Shown piece by piece: positions 41,995 through 54,664 of a stretch of DNA of 64,000 nt; positions within the stretch are counted from its first letter, which is position 1, and the number at the start of each line of letters is the position of its first letter. The notes below the pieces were generated by a model. That model was not told where the DNA came from and ran no database searches. It saw nothing but the letters and a program-made list of their open reading frames with translations. Origin of the DNA: Eriocheir sinensis (Eukaryota; Arthropoda; Malacostraca; Decapoda; Varunidae); NCBI RefSeq assembly GCF_024679095.1, contig NC_066517.1, forward strand, positions 23,051,040 to 23,115,039, given 5' to 3'. A program made the translations under genes and the position numbers.

Positions 41995-43690
41995 ACCCCT
42001 GAGTAGAGAGGAGAATGTATCCGAAATAGCACGAAAGGGTAGAGTATGTATCCAAAACGGCACGAAAGAGAAGAGAATGTATCCGAAACAACACAAAGGA
42101 GTAGAAAATGTATCCAGAACAATAGACAACAGAGGAGAATGTATCCTAAAAACCACGAAAAAGAGGGGAATGTATCCGAAATAGCACGAAAGGGTAGATA
42201 GTGTATCCAAAACGGCACGAAAGAGAAGAGAATGTATCCGAAGCAACACAAAGGAGTAGAAAATGTATTCAAAACAATAGAAAGGAGAGGAGAATGTATC
42301 CTAAAAAACAAGAAAAAGAGGGGAATGTATCCGATATAGCACGAAAGGGTAGAGTATGTATCCAAAACGGCGCGAAAGAGAAGAGAATGTATCCGAAGCA
42401 ACACAAAGGAATAGAAATCAGAACAGAGAAGAGAGAGAGAAACAAAAAAAAAACAAGAAAAAGAGGAAATCCGAAGAAAAAGCACGAAAAAGGAAATGTA
42501 TCAGTAGAAACAGAAGAAAGAGAAGAGAATGTCCGAAGCACGCAAAGCAAAGGGAAAATGTAATGTATCCTGAGAAATAGGAGAGGGAGAATGTAAAAAA
42601 AAAAAATGAAAAAGAGGGGAATGTATCCGAAATAGCACGAAAGTGAAGAGTATGTATCCAGGACAGTAGAAAAGAGAAGAGAATGTATCCGAAGCAACAC
42701 AAAGGAATAGAAAATGTATCCAGAACAATAGAAAGGAGAGGAGAATGTATCCTAAAATGCACGAACAAGAGGAGAATGTATCCGAAATAGCACGAAAGGG
42801 AAGAGTATGTATCCAAAACGGCGCGAAAGAGAAGAGAATGTATCCGAAGCAACACAAAGGAATAGAAAATGTATCCAGAACAATAGAAAAGAGAGGAGAA
42901 TGTATCCTAAAATGCACGAACAAGAGGAGAATGTATCCGAAATAGCACGAAAGGGAAGAGTATGTATCCAGGACAGTAGAAAAGAGAGGAGAACGTATCC
43001 AAAACGACTGAAAAGAGAGAAGAATGTATCCAAAACGACAGGAAAAAAGAATAGGTATAAAGGTTAGAAAAGAGAAAATATATAATAAAAGAACAGAAAC
43101 GACTAAAAAGTGATGTTAATGTATCAAAACGACAAAAAACGAGAAGATAGCGTATACAGAAAGACAGACACGAGAACAAAATGTAAAGAAAAATACAAGA
43201 GAGAAAAGAAAATGTATAAAAAAGAACGAAAAGGAGAGAATTAGGTATATGAAACTAAGGACAGAAAAACGAAGACAATGTATCCAAAACGACAGAAGAA
43301 AAAGAAAGAAACGGTATAAAAAGGACAAAGGAAAAGAAAATATTTGAAGCAGTGACTGAAAAGAGAAGAAAATGTATAAATTAGGATAGAGAACAGAAGA
43401 CAATGTATCCAAAGCGACAGAAGAAAAAGAAAGAAACGGTATAAAAAGGACAAAGGAAAAGAAAATATTTGAAGCAGGGACTGAAAAAAGAAGAAAATGT
43501 TTAAATTAGGATAGAGAACAGAAGACAATGTATCCAAAGCAACAGAAGAAAAGAAAGAAACGGTATAAAAAGGACAAAGGAAAAGAAAATATTTGAAGCA
43601 GTGACTGAAAAGAGAAGAAAATGTATAAATTAGGATAGAGAACAGAAGACAATGTATCCAAAACGACAGAAACCAGAAGACAAGGTAGCC
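41995..43690. repeat. Minisatellite of about 33-bp units with higher-order structure
   Basis: The basic unit is GAGAATGTATCCGAAATAGC followed by ACGAAAGGGA. Variants (CAAAACGGC, AGCAACACAAAGG, AGAACAATAGA, CTAAAATGCACGAAC) repeat in a fixed order, giving a higher-order period of about 170-180 bp from 42000 to 43000. From about 43230 a different order with a period of about 120 bp takes over (GAAACGGTATAAAAAGGACA). Confidence 0.9.
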
Positions 43691-44480
43691 TAGTATCCGC
43701 CACGACCAGGCCACGACCGAAGCCGAGTCCCGACCGTCGGCATCACCGTCTCGTTTCCCGCCGATTCGCAGGAGAGCGCCGAGACCTCCAGGGCGAAGAG
43801 TTATAAATGCCTGACGGTATATTAATAGCTCTTTCGGCTCTAGCTTTCCAAAGACGCCTCCGAAAACCATAACAAGACTTCCTAACCAACCCCCAAACCT
43901 CACATAACCTTACCAACCACCCCAAACCGCACGATAGTCAGTTTAACCAAGAAAATTCGCTTTAGGGGATGATACGAGGGTGAAATGGGAGTTTTGAGGT
44001 GGTTTTGGGTGACTGGGGTGAGGTTAAGTCATAGCCAAGGTGAGGGAAACGGACGGTGCTCAGCTGACAGGCAGTGACGTCATTCTTGCGTTCACTGATA
44101 ACACAAACCCCGGGATGCGCGCCACTCCGTCCTCCTCGGCCTCGTAATCTTCCAGCGGCGGGCGGCGAGACACACCCTTCCCTGGACGCACCCAAAACCC
44201 CACGCCCACACGCCCCATCTCCCATCTGACCCACACGCAGGTCGAGGGCAAGAAGGTGCGTTTTAGGGGGATAAAATACGAGTTTGTGAGGTGGGGGAGC
44301 CAATCGATAGAGCCAGTGGAAAGGGGGAGAGAGGGGGGAAGGGGGCGTTAGTGTGTCATTCTGCGCAGGCGTGGTTACCGTGGAGACCCTCGCGTGTCGA
44401 TAAGTAGCGGAAGGTGTTGTGTTGTTTATATATCCACCATTACGAGGGCGAAGGGAGGGATCTGCAGGGCGCGAGGGTCC
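43690..44480 (+). promoter_or_regulatory. CpG-rich block, candidate promoter
   Basis: Unlike its surroundings, this block is rich in CpG and free of microsatellites. It holds a perfect CRE (TGACGTCA, 44075-44082), an NRF1-like site (CTGCGCAGGCGTG, 44361-44373) and, touching it, an RFX X-box-like site (GTTACCGTGGAGAC, 44374-44387). A GT donor-like AAG|GTGCGT occurs near 44254. It lies on the upstream side of the MADD exons on the same strand and could be their distal promoter; no transcript evidence exists here. Confidence 0.35.
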
Positions 44481-44484
44481 CGTG

Positions 44485-44680
44485 AGAGCTGGTTAGTGGC
44501 GGTGAGGTGCGGCGGATGATACCTGGCACACCTGTAGGACGAGATAGCGGGTTCGATACCGGTGTGGCATTCCTGTGAAATTCCTCCGTCCGGCAACATC
44601 GGGTGTGGTGGAGTCATTGATTTCTTGTGTACTACGAGAGAGAGAGAGAGCGAGAGTGAGAGAAAGAGAGAGAGAGAGAG
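44485..44680 (+). mobile_element. Possible tRNA-derived SINE, third family
   Basis: GCTGGTTAGTGGCGG resembles an A box and GGTTCGATACC (about 44552) fits a B box, about 60 bases apart. A non-tRNA tail follows and ends in a GA microsatellite (44637-44680). No second copy was seen in the window. Confidence 0.4.
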
Positions 44681-44869
44681 TCAGCCACGTCGTGTTTCGC
44701 AATCCGTGTGAGCCTCGTTCCCCGCTAAGAAGGTACGCATTCCCCGCCGTCCTAAATGGTTACCTGGGTTTTGAGTGAGTGCTGAGTGCTGGCTGGCCCC
44801 CCTGTGACACCCTAGACCACCTGCCGTCCCTCCGTAACCCCTGTGCTGATGTGGCAAGGGACAAAACAC

Positions 44870-44914
<45 letters not shown>

Positions 44915-45399
44915 ATCCATCCGCCCCGTTTAGCCTACCTGTGACGTTTCTTTAGGGTTGTGAGGGAAGGGAAAACAGGTGTGTGAGGGAGTGAGTGAGG
45001 GAGTGTGTGTTAGGGTCAGGGAGAGAATGGGAAGGAGAGAAGAAGAGAGAAAATTGTGTGAGGAGAAGGAATAAGGGAAAGGAGAGAGAATACGTAATAG
45101 GAGGGAGAAAAGGAAAGAGGAAGAAGGGTAGATGGGATAATGGGAGGGAGTGTCATAGCCCTTCTCCTCCTCCTCCTCCTCCTCCTCCTCTCCCCCCTGA
45201 CACCGTGACCCAGTTTTTAAGCAGCCATGACCGCCCCGCCACCAGCACTGTCACTGCCTATTACGAAACGGCATAACGAAGGGAGGTCGAGGCTAGGGTA
45301 AGGGAAGGAAGACAGCACTTACTTTTTATCTTGTTCGAGGCGGAAGTAAGGAGGAAAATATAAACAGAGGCATGAGAGGAGTGTGTGTGTGTGTGTGTG

Positions 45400-45460
<61 letters not shown>

Positions 45461-45523
45461 CCGCATGGACGTACAGGTGCAATAATGACCTCAGTTAGTG
45501 CAGGTAGAACATACTATCACCTT

Positions 45524-45579
<56 letters not shown>

Positions 45580-45673
45580 TTTCTGCTACTACTAGACTAT
45601 AAACTTTACTTCATCATCACAGTTTGTACCTTTATCATTTTAGTAGTAGTAGCAGTAGTAGTAGTAGTAGTAA

Positions 45674-45709
<36 letters not shown>

Positions 45710-45720
45710 TGGTGTCATTA
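44870..45720. repeat. Microsatellite cluster (CA, CCT, TG, CTA, AGT)
   Basis: (CA)n at about 44872-44911, (CCT)n at 45164-45190, (TG)n at 45381-45459, (CTA)n at 45523-45579, and (AGT)n at 45641-45705. The CTA and AGT runs are reverse-complementary and about 60 bp apart. Confidence 0.95.
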
Positions 45721-45826
45721 ACCTAGTGAAGTTCAAGGTGTTAGAAAAGGTGTGAACTTTTATTATTTTTTTTATCAATTCTGTGAAGCTGTGGAGATGC
45801 TGATAAAAGAGATAAGAGGATTGGAT

Positions 45827-45829
<3 letters not shown>

Positions 45830-45872
<43 letters not shown>

Positions 45873-46245
45873 CACTCAGACTCTTACGTCACCGCTGACA
45901 CACACACACACACACACGCCTTCCTGGTCACCTGTCTGAAGTCGGTCACCTGAAAATGTTTTTATAGAAGAATGTCATCGCCTCAGAGACATTTTTTATT
46001 TCTTTTTTTGTACCTGGAAGCTTACGTATATCAGAGAAATGGAAAGGTGTTACGTAGGGTCCTTTGTTGTTGTTGTTATTGTTGTTATTGTTGTTGTTGG
46101 TGACGGTGGTAGTGATGGTGGTAGTGGTGGTAGTAGAAGTAGTAGTAATAGTAGTAGTTGTAAATATTGTTGTTCTAATTGATTTCTTGATGTTCTTGCT
46201 ATGCCTTCTACTACTACTACTACTACTACGACTACTACTACTAGA

Positions 46246-46284
<39 letters not shown>

Positions 46285-46313
46285 CACTAATTTTTTTCTT
46301 TATTTCTTCTTCA

Positions 46314-46366
<53 letters not shown>

Positions 46367-46534
46367 CACCACCACCACCATCACCATCATCACCACCACC
46401 ACCACCACCACCAGCTCAGAATAAATAACCCCCCCCTCTTAATCCTCCCATTAACTGTGTCGTTTTACGTGGATTAAGGCCCACAAGAGGATAAAGAAAA
46501 CGAGCGTCCATACAATTACATTAAATACACGCAT

Positions 46535-46576
<42 letters not shown>

Positions 46577-46600
46577 AGGGAGAGAGAGGGAGAGGGAGAC
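45830..46600. repeat. Microsatellite cluster (CT, CA, GTT/GGT, CTA, ACC, GA)
   Basis: (CT)n at about 45832-45869, (CA)n at 45898-45917, GTT/GGT/AGT sequence at 46066-46160, (CTA)n at 46208-46356 with interruptions, (ACC)n to 46412, and (GA)n at 46538-46566. Confidence 0.95.
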
Positions 46601-46639
46601 AGACAGGCAGGCAGCGATATATGTTTTTGAGTCACTCCG

Positions 46640-46905
46640 TAAGACTAAAACGAGAGGAAAAGTTAGAAGGGAAGATAGAAGGAAAGTAGAAGATAGAAAG
46701 GAAGTAGAAGAAGAAAGGAAGAAGTAGAAAAAGGAAGAAATAGAGGAAGGGAGAATGGAAGAAGTAAAGGGTAGAAGGGAGAAAGGAAGAAGATAGAATA
46801 GAAGAAGCAGAAAATAGATAGGAAATAGAAGAAGGTAGAAGGTAGAGAAAGATAGAAGGGGAAGTAGAGTAAGTTTGAATGAAAGAATGAAGGGAGGAAT
46901 TTCAA
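46640..46905. repeat. GAAGATAGAAG-type purine minisatellite
   Basis: Irregular units of GGAAGTAGAAGAAGAAAGGA and GGTAGAAGGGAGAAAGGAAG. Not coding. Confidence 0.8.
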
Positions 46906-47179
46906 TTTTGGAGGTAACTTGACGCCCCTTCCTCCCTTCTCTCCCTCCCTTCATTCTTCTCTCCTTCCCTCCTTCCCTCCCTTCCTCTGTGACCGGTCAA
47001 GAGGGAGGGAAAGAGGAAACGTAGGAGGAAAAGGGACTGTCATACAATCTACCCCCACGAGAGAGAGGAAAGACTTACACAACCTTGCTGGGCACTGTCA
47101 CCTTATACAGTAAAAGGGAAAGTAACTCGCTCCTTTTTCCTCGTGTTTTAAGTAGAGGTGTGTCGATACCACGATGTTG

Positions 47180-47560
47180 GCCGATACCGATACTCACTTT
47201 TCAGCCGATACCAATACCGATATTTTTCAGCCGATACCAATACCGATATTTTTCAGCCGATACCAATACCGATATTTTTCAGCCGATACCAATACCGATA
47301 TTTTTCAGCCGATAGCAATACCGATATTTTTCAGCCGATACCAATACCGATATTTTTCAGCCGATACCAATACCGATATTTTTCAGCCGATACCAATACC
47401 GATATTTTTCAGCCGATACCAATACCGATATTTTTCAGCCGATACCAATACCGATATTTTTCAGCCGATACCAATACCGATATTTTTCAGCCGATTCCAA
47501 TACCGATATTTTTCAGCCGATACCAATACCGATATTTTTCAGCCGATACCAATACCAATA
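47180..47560. repeat. 26-bp minisatellite with no stop in any + frame
   Basis: About 14 near-perfect units of CCGATACCAATACCGATATT plus TTTCAG. As 26 is not divisible by three, the translation cycles through all three frames, and the absence of stops gives long overlapping frames of up to 235 residues. An artefact, not a gene. Confidence 0.95.
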
Positions 47561-47650
47561 CTATCTTCTCATCTTCAATTTTAAGCAGTAAAGTAACATT
47601 AAAAGTGACCGTGTCCTTAAAACATCTCGTCGCTTCCAAACACACGCTTA

Positions 47651-47991
47651 GAGCCAACTTCACCGTCCAGTATAGCGGCTTTGTAATCACCCGAATCACA
47701 TTATTCAATCTTACACACTCCTTAATGGTTAGGTTTTCAATGCAAGACCAGATACACACAAAAGCTTTCCCGTGTATAGTTTCCTCTATCGCTAATTATC
47801 TATCTTTATCTATTTCTATATATAACTCTCTACCTCCCTATGTATATATGTATCTATGTATCTAGCTAACTTTATATATCAATTTGTTAAACTTAAATAC
47901 GAACACCAAACAATACACAAGGAATTTTCTAAGTCTTTGGTATGGATTCGGAAGATTACGAACCCATCATGTCGGGCTGTGAAAGTGGCCC
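47651..47991 (+). mobile_element. MITE family 3 (Harbinger-like), copy 2, expanded
   Basis: The ends GAGCCAACTTCACCGTCC and GGCTGTGAAAGTGGCCC are flanked by TTA on both sides (47648-47650 and 47992-47994). It is 341 bp, against 242-243 bp in the other copies. The extra 100 bp is a TATC/TATG microsatellite at about 47790-47875 that grew inside the element. Confidence 0.8.
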
Positions 47992-47999
47992 TTAATAGA

Positions 48000-48205
48000 A
48001 TCCGACCCGATGAAGTCTTTTACCGTCTATACTTTTTCTCCTACCCTCTATATATTTGGGTTCCTCTTCCCCCCTTTCGTGGCGCCGCGGTCTTGTCTTT
48101 CAAATGTCAGTCAAGAAAGTGATTAAAAAAATGAAGAACGACGTAATTAAAAATGAATGAGACCTGAGAGCGAGAGTCTTTTGCGAGCGTTACACTGTCT
48201 TCCGT
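48000..48205. other. Non-coding spacer
   Basis: Nothing recognised. Confidence 0.4.
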
Positions 48206-48207
48206 GA

Positions 48208-49200
<993 letters not shown>

Positions 49201-49379
49201 ATATCCTCGTAATTAGCAAAGTCCGCCCCTTAAGCTTCGTTCTCTCCCAAACTTTTCCTCGAGACACAAGCGGCGCGCGTCTTTTGGGGGTCGAACAATT
49301 TTTTTTTTCATAATTTATTTCTTTATTTTACGCTAGCGCCAATTTCCATCCTGTTTATTTTTCTTTTTTGCTTATATTA

Positions 49380-49743
<364 letters not shown>

Positions 49744-49865
49744 GTCCCTAGAGTGAGTCGGTCATAGCCTTTGATGGGCCGGAGTTCAAACAGTCCCGCG
49801 CCTCGGACGGTCACCTCGGAAATTGACGAACGATTGACCAGGCCGTGAATATTGTATGAGATGGA

Positions 49866-50825
49866 AGAGGAGGAGGAGGAGGAGGAGGAGGAGGAGGAGG
49901 AGGAGGAGGAGGAGGAGGAGGAGGAGGAGGAGGAGGAGGAGGAGGAGGAGGAGGAGGAGTTAGCATTAGAGTAGGAAGTGGAGATGAAGGAGGACGAGGA
50001 AGAGGACAAGAAGGAGAAGGGGAAGTAGAAGGAGGAAGAAAAAGAGAAGAGGAAGAAAGATAGAAGGGGAAGTAGAAGGAGGAAGAAAAAGAGAAGAGGA
50101 AGAAAGACAGAAGAGGAAGGAGGAGGAGAAGGAGGACGAGGAAGAGGACAAGAAGGAGAAGAAGGGGAAGAAAAAGAGAAGAGGAAGAAAGAGGGAGAAG
50201 GAGGACGAGGAAGAGGACAAGAAGGAGAAGAAGGGGAAGAAAAAGAGAAGAGGAAGAAAGAGGGAGAAGGAGGACGAGGAAGAGGACAAGAAGGTGAAGA
50301 ACGGGAAGAAAAAGAGAAGAGGAAGAAAGACAGAAGAGGAAGGAGGAAGGAGAAGGAGGGAGATAAGTAAGAGAAGGAGAAGAAGAAGAAGGAGGAGGAG
50401 GAGGAAAAAGAGGCGAAGAAGAAGGAGAAAAAGAAGAAGGAAGAGGAAAAGGAGATGAAGGACAAAGAGAAGTAGAAGAAGAAGAAGAAGAAGAAGAAGA
50501 AGAAGAAGAAGAAGAAGAAGGAGGAGGAGGAGGAGGAGGAGGAGGAGAAAGAGGCAAAGAAGAAGAGGAAAAAGAAGAAGAAATAGAAAAAGGAGATGAA
50601 GGAGAAAGAGAAGTAGAAGAAGAAGAAGAAGAAGGAGGAGGAGGAGGAGGAGGAGGAGAAAGAAGCAAAGAAGAAGAAAAAAGCGAAGAAGAAATAGGAA
50701 AAAGGAGATGAAGGAGAAGTAGAAGAAGAAGAAGGAGAAGGAGGAGGAAGTAGAAAAAGGTGAAAGAAAATAGGAAGGAAAAGAAGAGAAAGAGGAAGAG
50801 GAGGAGGAGGAGGAGGAAGAAAAAA
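49866..50825. repeat. (GGA)n followed by an AGG/AAG minisatellite
   Basis: (GGA)n of about 95 bp (49866-49960). Then units such as GGAGGACGAGGAAGAGGACA and GAAGAAGGGGAAGAAAAAGA recur about every 60-70 bp to 50330, with AAG-rich sequence beyond. The 284-339 residue minus frames (Ser, Pro, Leu rich) are artefacts. Confidence 0.95.
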
Positions 50826-50978
50826 AACAATTAACTAACGAAAAAATATTGTCGACCATTAAGTTGTTTATTTGTTATTTACTCCACATTGTTTTTTTTA
50901 TAAGAGTTTAATTAATCGCATCATATATTTTCCTTCCCCTTCAGTTCCAACACTTAAAACCTCTACGTCTTTTTTTTG

Positions 50979-50984
<6 letters not shown>

Positions 50985-51025
<41 letters not shown>

Positions 51026-52010
51026 ATATATATCTTTATACCTCCTCTGCTTATTTCTCTTCTTCCTTTTGTCTTTCTTCCTCTTCCTCTTCTTTTGTCT
51101 TCCTTCTCCTTCGTTTTTTCTCTCATTCGTTCATATTTTCTCTTATTTTTATTCCCTTTTCTTTCTTTTCTTTCTTTTTTTCTTTTATGTCATTAGGTGT
51201 TTGGTGACCTCGTTTGACCTATGATCTCTCTCTCTCGTTTATTTATTAGCATTTCGTCTAGACAGTTTATTTTTTTTTCCTCCTTTCTCTCCCTCTCGAT
51301 TTTAACTTCTTTTCCTCCCTTCATTTCCTTATTTAAGCCTCACATTCTTGCTCTTTTTCTCTCTCTCTTTTTCTCTATCTCTATCTCTAATTGTCTATCT
51401 TCATTTATCTATTTCTATATATAACTCTCTACCTCCCTATGTATGTATGTATGTATGTATGTATGTGTGTGTGTATCAACTAACTTTGTCTATCTGTCAA
51501 TCTATTATACTTTGCATATCTCTATCTCTATATCTGTCTTTCTGTCTATATATTATCTATCAACCTATCTATAACTATCTATTTTTCCATCTATATATCT
51601 ATCTTTCTATCTGTATGTCTACTTATCTATCCATCCGTCTATTTATCTATCTAACTTTGTCTATCTATGAATCTATTAAATTTTGCATATCTCTATCTCT
51701 TTATTTATCTTTCTGTCTATATCTATCAACCTATCTATAACTATCTACTTTTCCATCCATTTCTATATCTATCTCTCTATCTATGTCTATCTGTCTGTAT
51801 CTATCTATCCGTCTATCTATCTAGCTAACTTTGAATATCTATCAATCTATTAAACTTTGCATATCTCTATCTCTCTGTCTATCTTTGTCTATATATTATC
51901 TATAAACATATCAATAACTATCTACTTTTCCATCCATGTCTATATCTATCTCCCTATCTGTATGTCTATCTGTATCTATCTACCTATCTATTCACGTGTT
52001 TGCTCTTCTA
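50985..52010. repeat. TA microsatellite and TATC-type tetranucleotide region
   Basis: (TA)n at about 50987-51025; pyrimidine-rich to 51350; then imperfect TATC/TATG repeats to about 52010, with TCTATCAACC and TATATTATCTAT words recurring about every 180 bp. Confidence 0.9.
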
Positions 52011-52014
52011 TTAA

Positions 52015-52320
52015 ACTCTTTCACATGCCTTCTCCTCCACCTCATGCCCTTGCCTCGTGTCCCAGAGTAATGCGGCGGGCGTCTCCAGGGTCTGAGAAGC
52101 AATTACTGTGTGTCCCCTTAGCTAGACGGGCCATTGATGCCGTCTGAGGGGGTCTTGGACGAGGGACTGACTGACTGCTGGGCTCCCATTGTCCAGTCTC
52201 GAGTGGGTGCCGGTATTTCTGTGTTTGGGACCGGTTAGGGGAAGGGGGTAGGGTAGTTAGGGTAAGGATAGTAAGGTTAGGGGTAGGGGTTCTGTCTTCG
52301 ATTAGTTAAGAGAGAAAATA
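52015..52320. other. Non-coding spacer
   Basis: Nothing recognised. GTGTCCCAG near 52062 looks like an acceptor, but every frame after it is short and without a motif. Confidence 0.4.
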
Positions 52321-52324
52321 AAGG

Positions 52325-53150
52325 AGAAAGAGGAGGAGGAGGAAAGGTGGAGTTAGCTTAGAGATGAAGGAGATGGAAGAGGAGAAGGAGGAGAAGGTCA
52401 AAGAGGAGGAGGAGGAGGAGGAGGCGATAAAAGGAGAGAAAAAGAGGGAGGAGTGAGATAAAGGAGATGGATGTGGAAATATGAGAAAAAAACCAGCAAC
52501 GAGGAGATTGGATAAAGACGAAAAAGAGGAGGAGGAGGAGGAGGAGAAGGAAAAGAGACGAAGAGAAGGAGATAGAATAGAAGAGAATGAGGAGGAGGAG
52601 GAGGAAGAGGAGATACTTAAGAAGATGCAAATATAGAAAACCCAGACACGAGGAGATTGGATAAAGACGAAAAAGAGGAGGAGGAGGAGAAGGAGAAGGA
52701 GACGAAGAGGAGGAGATGGAATAGAAGAGAATGAGGAGGAGGAGGAGGAAGAGGAGATACTTAAGAAGATGCAAATATAGAAAACCCAGAGACGAGGAGA
52801 TTGGATAAAGACGAAGAAGAGGAGGAGGAGGAGAAGGAAAGGAGACGAAGAGGAGGAGATAGAATAGAAGAGAATGAGGAGGAGGAGGAGGAAGAGGAGA
52901 TACTTAAGAAGATGCAAATATAGAAAACCCAGACACGAGGAGATTGGATAAAGACGAAAAAGAGGAGGAGGAAAGGAGACGAAGAGAAGGAGATAGAATA
53001 GAAGAGAATGAGGAGGAGGAGGAGGAAGAGGAGATACTTAAGAAGATGCAAATATAGAAAACCCAGACACGAGGAGGTGGATAAAGACGAAAAAGAGGAG
53101 AAAAAGAGGAGAAGGTTCAGGAGGAGGAGGAGGAGGAGGACAAGGACGGC
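52325..53150. repeat. About 140-bp GA-rich satellite, four to five copies
   Basis: GATGCAAATATAGAAAACCC recurs at 52624, 52768, 52911 and 53045. Each unit also has GGAGATTGGATAAAGACGAA, a variable GAG run, and AATAGAAGAGAATGAGGAGG. Copies differ mainly in GAG run length. Confidence 0.9.
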
Positions 53151-53333
53151 ATGGAAAGAAAGACGAAAGAAGCAGGAGAGAGAGAGAGAGATAAGAAGTG
53201 AGACTGATGAGAAGGAAGGAAGGAAGGGGGAGAGGAAGGGGAGGGAGAGGAGGCGCTTCAAGGTAACATGTATAGGAGACTAAAATCTTTCCCTTCCCTT
53301 CACTAACACACATCCATTTCCCACCCTTGGCAG

Positions 53334-53640
53334 GCGTGAAGGATGGGCGGGCGAGTTGCATGGCCACAGCCCAGAGCACCAGACGACTAGTAACCCAGAC
53401 AGACTACCACCACTACCAGAGCAACGACAACAAGAGCGGGACAGCAGCACGGGGACCCACCCAGCGCTGAGGCGGCGTCGCGTGGACCGGAGCCGAGCGG
53501 GAGAGCGCCAGCCACACGTAGTCGGCAGTCAGTTGCGGCCCACTGGAGCGGCCCTAGACCCCCTCAACGGCCCTCAGTAGCGGCCCTCTGACATCACCCG
53601 CCGCGCCGCCCTCCACCCCGCGCCCTCCCGCATGAGACAA
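53334..53640 (+). other. Candidate 5' non-coding exon of MADD
   Basis: A 307-nt GC-rich segment between a strong acceptor (pyrimidine tract, CACTAAC branch-like site, CCCTTGGCAG) and a consensus GTAAGT donor. It contains several short ATG-initiated frames, each stopping inside the exon except the last (ATGAGACAA at 53632). Joined to the MADD exon at 60595, that last frame runs out of phase with the MADD start, so it would be an overlapping upstream ORF. Assignment to MADD rests on strand, order and the fact that the next exon begins five bases before its ATG. Confidence 0.5.
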
Positions 53641-53664
53641 GTAAGTGGTTCAGTCTCGTATTCG

Positions 53665-53750
53665 TAAATCAGTGCCCAGGTACACACAAGGCTTTCGTAG
53701 GAGTTGTAGGCGTTTCCAGAGGTAGTTTTTTGGCCCTGGTGGTATGGTGA
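53665..53750 (-). mobile_element. MITE family 1, copy 10 (partial)
   Basis: Only the core is left: AAGGCTTTCGTAGGAGTTGT, CGTTTCCAGAGGTAG, GGCCCTGGTGGTA. Confidence 0.6.
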
Positions 53751-54660
53751 CTCGTCCTTTGTTGAGTGAGTGGGTCCTGCCGGGATAAGATGAGTGAGTG
53801 GTTCGCTGTCCCTTCCACTTGTTCCACTTAGACCCATGTGAGGTGGAAGATCGAGGTGGAATTATAGGGTTTTATGTCCTGATCAGCGTTAGTAAATTAT
53901 CGTACTCAGCCACTCAGCACATTGTATTTTCCGGTTTCTGACTCAGCTGTCGCAAACAAACACCAATAAGTAACGCTTTTAACGATAACTTTAGCTAGAA
54001 TCTCGTTATCTGTGTGGGTGGGAGAGTTTTGGGCCCTGGAACTGAGAAATGCGATGTTTTGAGTACGATAATGTGGTAACGCTGGTCCTGACGGCATAGC
54101 TTCTTTGTTGGTTGAGTTTGGGAAGGGTTGAGTGAGTGGTTCCTGCCCCCCTTAACCTCCTCCATTAGTCCCTTCAACCCACGTGAGGTACAACATGGAG
54201 GTGGAATCGTGGGGTCATGTGTCCTATCCGAGTAACGTCTCTGTTGATCGGGGTTTGGGAAGAGTTGAATTAGTGGTTCCTGCCCCCCTTAACCTCCTCC
54301 ATTAGTCCCTTCAACCCACGTGAGGTACAAGATCAAGGTGGAATCGTGGGGTCATATGTCCTATCCGAGTAACGTCTCTGTTGATCGGGGTTTGGGAAGA
54401 GTTGAATTAGTGGTTCCTGCCCCCCTTAACCTCCTCCATTAGTCCCTTCAACCCACGTGAGGTACAACATGGAGGTGGAATCGTGGGTCATGTGTCCTAT
54501 CCGAGTAACGTCTTTGTTGGTCGATGTTGGGAAGGGATGAGTGAGTGGGTTTGCCGGGGTGGAGTGAGTCGGTGAGTGAGTCAGTTCTTCTGTCCTCCAC
54601 CTCGTTTAGTCCCTCAGACCCGCTTGAGTGAGGAGATCGAGGTAGAACAGTGTCTTTTTA
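53740..54660. repeat. About 138-bp tandem repeat, five copies, split by a MITE
   Basis: The unit has TTTGGGAAGAGTTGAATTAG, CCCTTAACCTCCTCCATTAG, CCACGTGAGGTAC and GTGGAATCGTGGGGTCAT. Clear units begin at about 54095, 54229 and 54366. A diverged first unit (53755-53883) is separated from the rest by the MITE at 53884-54084. Confidence 0.8.
53884..54084. mobile_element. MITE family 2, copy 2
   Basis: Inverted ends CAGCGTTAGTAAATTATCGT and ACGATAATGTGGTAACGCTG, about 201 bp. The interior matches the copies at 9000 and 60761 (CGGTTTCTGACTC, TAACGCTTTTAACGATAACT). Confidence 0.75.
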
Positions 54661-54664
54661 ACCA

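Noticed and set aside
43241..43903. 220-residue minus frame reaching into the CpG-rich block
   Set aside because: Most of it is minisatellite. The part over 43690-43903 has no recognisable domain and no splice support.
47158..47865. 235-residue frame with FSRYQYRYFSADTNTDIFQP repeats
   Set aside because: The 26-bp unit has no stop in any + frame; the frame then runs into a MITE. No start context or domain.
52015..52147. Possible exon after GTGTCCCAG
   Set aside because: The acceptor is weak and all frames end quickly or lack any motif.
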